Translations under genes and position numbers: made by a program
Assembly (NCBI GenBank): GCA_027016675.1
Contig: JALUSH010000118.1
Location: 20,738 to 28,995, forward strand
DNA length: 8,258 bases
DNA from: Thermodesulfovibrio sp.
Lineage (GTDB): Bacteria > Nitrospirota > Thermodesulfovibrionia > Thermodesulfovibrionales > JdFR-85
Direction: 5' to 3'
Part shown: positions 5,022 to 8,258 of the stretch, in pieces
Layout: every line of letters starts with the position of its first letter
Numbering within the stretch: position 1 is the stretch's first letter
Notes under the pieces: generated by a model
Told to the model about the DNA's origin: nothing
The model's input: only the letters and a program-made list of their open reading frames with translations
The model's database searches: none

Positions 5022-6050
5022 ATGGCCTTTGAATACATAAGAAAGATCCCTTTGCCAGAAGAGATTTTATCTGAAAGTCCCTTAAGTGATACCCTCAAAG
5101 AGTTAAAGTGGAAAAGGGACGAAGAGATAAAATCTGTTTTTGAAGGAACCTCGGATAAGTTTCTTCTGATCATAGGCCCCTGTTCTGCCCATGATGAAGA
5201 TGCTGTCTGTGAATATGTACAAAGGCTTGCAAGGCTTCAGGAAGAGGTCAAAGACAGGCTGATTCTTATTCCACGTATATATACAAACAAGCCAAGGACC
5301 ACTGGAATAGGCTACAAAGGCATGGCACATCAGCCTGACCCTCTCAAGGAGCCTAATATTGTGGAAGGTATCTATGCCATCAGAAGGATGCATATCAGGG
5401 CATTCAGTGAGTCCCATCTCACAGCAGCAGATGAGATGCTCTACCCTGGAAACTACCCTTATCTTGAGGATATTCTCAGCTATGTGGCTGTAGGTGCAAG
5501 GTCAGTGGAAAACCAGCAGCACAGGCTTACAGTCAGTGGCCTTGATGTCCCTGCTGGCATGAAGAACCCCACAAGCGGAGATCTCACTGTTATGCTCAAC
5601 TCTGTACTGGCTGCACAGGCACCCCATGTATTCAATTACAATGGCTGGGAGGTAAGAACCACAGGAAATCCTTATGCCCATTGCATCTTAAGGGGTGCTG
5701 TAAACCAATATGGCCAGAACATTCCAAACTATCACTATGAGGATCTTATTCGACTATCTGACATGTACCTTGGAAAGGGTTTTAAGAATCCTGTAATCAT
5801 TGTTGACACAAATCATGCAAACTCAAACAAGAATTATCTTGAACAGCCAAGGATAGCACGAGAGGTACTTGAAAGCAGACGGTACTCTGAAACCATTAAA
5901 ACTCTCGTAAAGGGGCTCATGATAGAGAGTTATCTTGAAGACGGTGCCCAAAAGCCCACGGAAGGTATATTTGGCAAATCCATCACAGATCCCTGTCTTG
6001 GCTGGGAAAAGTCAGAACGTCTTGTAAGGACAATTGCGGAAAAGGTTTAG
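5022..6050 (+). CDS. aroF: 3-deoxy-7-phosphoheptulonate (DAHP) synthase, class I (AroF/G/H type)
   Basis: The enzyme condenses phosphoenolpyruvate with erythrose 4-phosphate to DAHP, the first step of the shikimate pathway to aromatic amino acids. The 342-residue protein carries the class I signature: GPCSAHD (52-58, Cys54), PRTTGIGYKG (91-100), GARSVENQQHR (158-168), SGLDVPAGMKNPTSGD (172-187), DTNHANSNK (262-270, His265), MIESYLEDG (300-308, Glu302) and KSITDPCLGWE (319-329, Asp323). By alignment with E. coli AroG, Cys54, His265, Glu302 and Asp323 are the metal ligands. The sequence, including the opening KIPLPEEIL, closely recalls Firmicutes-type class I enzymes. ATG 5022 is the only usable start: there is no ATG, GTG or TTG between it and the in-frame stop at 4950, and it matches family N-termini, although no SD precedes it. 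No other aromatic-pathway gene is present. Which aromatic amino acid inhibits it cannot be told from sequence alone. Confidence 0.95.
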   Translation: MAFEYIRKIPLPEEILSESPLSDTLKELKWKRDEEIKSVFEGTSDKFLLIIGPCSAHDEDAVCEYVQRLARLQEEVKDRLILIPRIYTNKPRTTGIGYKGMAHQPDPLKEPNIVEGIYAIRRMHIRAFSESHLTAADEMLYPGNYPYLEDILSYVAVGARSVENQQHRLTVSGLDVPAGMKNPTSGDLTVMLNSVLAAQAPHVFNYNGWEVRTTGNPYAHCILRGAVNQYGQNIPNYHYEDLIRLSDMYLGKGFKNPVIIVDTNHANSNKNYLEQPRIAREVLESRRYSETIKTLVKGLMIESYLEDGAQKPTEGIFGKSITDPCLGWEKSERLVRTIAEKV

Positions 6051-6069
6051 TATTTTTCAATATTCATAA

Positions 6070-8258
6070 CTATATGTTTTCTTCCATCTCCCACACACCA
6101 CAGGGACATACCCCTGCACAGAAGCCACAACCAATACACAGGTTCTCGTCAACCACATAAGCGTATGAACCATCCTCGTATTCAGTCCTGCTGATGGCAC
6201 CATAGTAACAGGTCACCTCACACATATGACAGTCCCTGCAGACACCACAGGACATGCAGCGGTTTGCCTCGGTCTCTATTTTGAAAGGTTCACCCTTACA
6301 GACATCATAATAGGCTGTTTTGATCTTTTCATAGGGCACCATCATCCTGGGTTGGGGCCTGTAATAAGACCTGCCTGAAAGAAGGGCATGTATTGCCTCG
6401 GCTGCCTTTCTTCCATGGCCTATTGCATGGGTAATCAGGCCCAATCTGGTAGCATCACCCACAGCATAGACCTTCGGGTCTGAGGTATGGCCTACCTCAT
6501 CTGCCTCAATCCAGCCGCTCTTGTCTGTATGTATAGTAGGTGGCAGGAAGTCAGTAACGGGAATATCACCAATAGCCACAACAACCATATCAGCTTCAAG
6601 GCTTGTTCCATCAGTAAAGTATATCTTTCTTTCTTCCTTACTGTATCTTTCAGTAAATTTAGGCCATATAACCTTTGTACCCAGTGCCTGGGCTATCTCC
6701 AGTTCCTTCCCAAAGGCAGCAGGCTTTTGAATATCCACTGCGATTACCTCTTTTGCACCACAGTGGTATGCCTGGGCTGCCACATCCATGCCCACATTTC
6801 CAGCACCAATTATAACCACCTTTTTGTCTTTCAGGTCAGGGCTCTGACCAAGATTAATTCCCTTGAGAAAATCATAGGCAGTCACCATATCCTCTGAACC
6901 AGGCACATTCAGCCTTCTTGGCCTCTGTGCACCACAGGCAACAACAACTATATCATGGCTGTCATAAATCTCCTGAAAACTATCCTTATCTATCCTCTTA
7001 CCCAGATGGATGTTAACACCAATCTCTTCAAACCTCCCGATCTCCTTTTTAAGAACCTCCTGGGGCAGCCTGTCACGGGGTATACAGAACTCTAACTTTC
7101 CACCAAGTTTATTTTCTGCCTCGTAGAGGTCTACTGTATGTCCTCTGAGACCAAGCTGCCATGCTACTGAAAGGCCTGCAGGGCCACCTCCTATAACAGC
7201 AACCTTCTTGCCTGTCTTTTCTTTAACCTGGGGTGCCTTCACCTCAAGGGCAGCCTTCCCAAGGGCCTTTATATTCACTGGCTCATCTACCTGCCCACGG
7301 GTACATGCCTGCATACAGAGATTGGGACACACCTCTCCACAAACAGATGCGGGCAGAGGAGAGTACTGCAGGACAAGCTCAATGGCCTCATGAAGTTTTC
7401 CTGCCCTTATTAATTGAGTCCTTCTGTATGTAGGTATGCCTGACGGACAGGCATACTCGCAGGGAGGAGCGTATTTATAATTGTTCCAGACTGGACGGTA
7501 TCTCCTGTCTTCCCCTGTGGTGACATAGGGGAGTATGGTTCTGGGATGGGTGATATACTCAGCAAAGATACCTCCTTCACCGACTCCAGCCTCCCAGATG
7601 TTACTTCTGAACTCTGTAATACTCATCTTGAAGGGTTTTCTTTTTGCCCTTTCCTGTGCAGTATAGGGAAGCAATTTACGCCAGGCCTTGCGGTCAGCAG
7701 TGAGTTCATCATAGTATTGCATCCTGTCAATGGCCTCAAGATAGGTCTTCATATTCTCCACAAGCCACTGCCAGTCCTGATCAGTCAGATCCAGGAGCTT
7801 CACATCTGTTTCACTATATCCCTCTATTTCACCACGGAAATATATAACCCCCCCTACCATACCTACACAGGGACGATAACCAAGGATGTTTTTTGGATTC
7901 CTCGGGTTCACACCACAGACAACGGCTATACCTCCAGCCTTAAACTCGGCAAAGGTGTCTCCCACATCCCTGAAATACCATGACTGGGGAGGGTCAAACT
8001 TTGGATTGTGTTTTGTCATTGTATCACAACGGGCACCACCACTACCCTGCACATAGAGTATTCCCTGGGCAGCAGCATTATGGGCACCATTGGTAACATC
8101 TCCAAGCACTGTTATATTAGCACCGCAGTTGAGCCAGCCCACATCATCAGAGACACTGCCCTTCACGATAATCTCTGTTCCAAACATTCCCATGCTGCCA
8201 AGCCTCTGCCCCACGGGCCCCTCAACAATGATCCTTATCTTCTCACCCCTTGGCCAGA
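6070..8258 (-). CDS. Glutamate synthase-like fusion: GXGXG domain + GltD-type FAD/NAD(P) oxidoreductase + 2[4Fe-4S] ferredoxin (5' partial)
   Basis: The frame has no stop up to the right edge, so the start lies outside. A GTG at 8214 is merely internal: 14 more codons (WPRGEKIRIIVEGP) precede it. Numbering from that GTG, residues 1-135 form the glycine-rich GXGXG beta-helix domain of the glutamate synthase large subunit (GSVSDDVGWLNCGANITVLG, LGYRPCVGMVGGVIYFRG). Residues 250-330 are a GltD-like FeS region (CEYACPSGIP, VCGEVCPNLCMQACTRG). Then come an FAD-binding site VIGGGPAGLS (340-349), an NAD(P)-binding site IIGAGNVGMDVA (468-479), and the second FAD motif YAVGDATR (583-590). The tail has two ferredoxin clusters: a cysteine ladder at 653-669 and CIGCGFCAGVCP (693-704). 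It probably passes electrons from NAD(P)H or ferredoxin to a glutamate synthase or related redox partner. The glutaminase and FMN domains are absent here and may be encoded just upstream, beyond the right edge. SfrB-like oxidoreductase roles are an alternative. Confidence 0.88.
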   Translation of the reverse strand, partial: WPRGEKIRIIVEGPVGQRLGSMGMFGTEIIVKGSVSDDVGWLNCGANITVLGDVTNGAHNAAAQGILYVQGSGGARCDTMTKHNPKFDPPQSWYFRDVGDTFAEFKAGGIAVVCGVNPRNPKNILGYRPCVGMVGGVIYFRGEIEGYSETDVKLLDLTDQDWQWLVENMKTYLEAIDRMQYYDELTADRKAWRKLLPYTAQERAKRKPFKMSITEFRSNIWEAGVGEGGIFAEYITHPRTILPYVTTGEDRRYRPVWNNYKYAPPCEYACPSGIPTYRRTQLIRAGKLHEAIELVLQYSPLPASVCGEVCPNLCMQACTRGQVDEPVNIKALGKAALEVKAPQVKEKTGKKVAVIGGGPAGLSVAWQLGLRGHTVDLYEAENKLGGKLEFCIPRDRLPQEVLKKEIGRFEEIGVNIHLGKRIDKDSFQEIYDSHDIVVVACGAQRPRRLNVPGSEDMVTAYDFLKGINLGQSPDLKDKKVVIIGAGNVGMDVAAQAYHCGAKEVIAVDIQKPAAFGKELEIAQALGTKVIWPKFTERYSKEERKIYFTDGTSLEADMVVVAIGDIPVTDFLPPTIHTDKSGWIEADEVGHTSDPKVYAVGDATRLGLITHAIGHGRKAAEAIHALLSGRSYYRPQPRMMVPYEKIKTAYYDVCKGEPFKIETEANRCMSCGVCRDCHMCEVTCYYGAISRTEYEDGSYAYVVDENLCIGCGFCAGVCPCGVWEMEENI

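Noticed and set aside
7546..7983. 145-codon plus-strand open frame inside the fusion gene
   Set aside because: It is antisense to the GXGXG region, has no SD and no recognisable domain.
8212..8214. GTG as the true start of the glutamate synthase-like fusion
   Set aside because: The frame stays open to the window edge, and the upstream residues (IRIIVEGPVGQRLG) continue the GXGXG domain.
1..8258. Mobile element, CRISPR array, toxin-antitoxin pair or defence system
   Set aside because: I saw no transposase, integrase, regularly spaced repeats, nuclease or small paired genes. All recognised genes are housekeeping or metabolic.

Overview
This AT-rich stretch comes from a Gram-negative bacterium: it carries lpxK, a lipid A gene. 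The multidomain FeS/flavin glutamate-synthase-like protein and the short-form glucan phosphorylase suggest an anaerobic or deep-branching lineage such as Nitrospirota or Desulfobacterota. That placement is inferred from gene content and was not tested. No RNA gene, CRISPR array, insertion sequence or phage module was seen. The genes look like ordinary core metabolism, and the most unusual signals lie in non-coding leaders.

Layout from left to right. Positions 1-164 hold the C-terminal end of an unidentified + strand gene. A 139-residue protein of unknown function follows (210-629, +). A two-gene minus-strand unit comes next: lpxK (1108-2103) then yjbQ (686-1084). A 198-base divergent region separates lpxK from a short glucan phosphorylase (2302-4005, +). 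That gene meets a PilZ-domain protein (4006-4884, -) tail to tail with no intergenic base. A 137-base divergent region leads to a class I DAHP synthase (5022-6050, +). The right side is filled by a GXGXG / GltD-like oxidoreductase / ferredoxin fusion (6070-8258, -) that runs off the window.

From yjbQ rightward the transcription units alternate in direction. Convergent gaps are 56, 0 and 19 bases, and none holds a convincing terminator. The genes do not form one pathway. They cover lipid A synthesis (lpxK), glycogen breakdown, c-di-GMP sensing (PilZ), entry to the shikimate pathway, and nitrogen/electron metabolism.

The strongest candidate for something undescribed is the glucan phosphorylase leader. 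A 10-bp hairpin (2274-2297) can bury the entire Shine-Dalgarno sequence. An upstream purine stretch (2232-2239) can pair with the same anti-SD strand, giving two mutually exclusive folds like a thermometer or riboswitch. The same region holds two near-identical perfect 10-bp palindromes 43 bp apart, a competing operator-type explanation. Other points of interest are a possible leaderless DAHP synthase mRNA, a PilZ domain with an unusually long segment between its two c-di-GMP motifs, and a six-cysteine ladder in the ferredoxin tail of the fusion protein.
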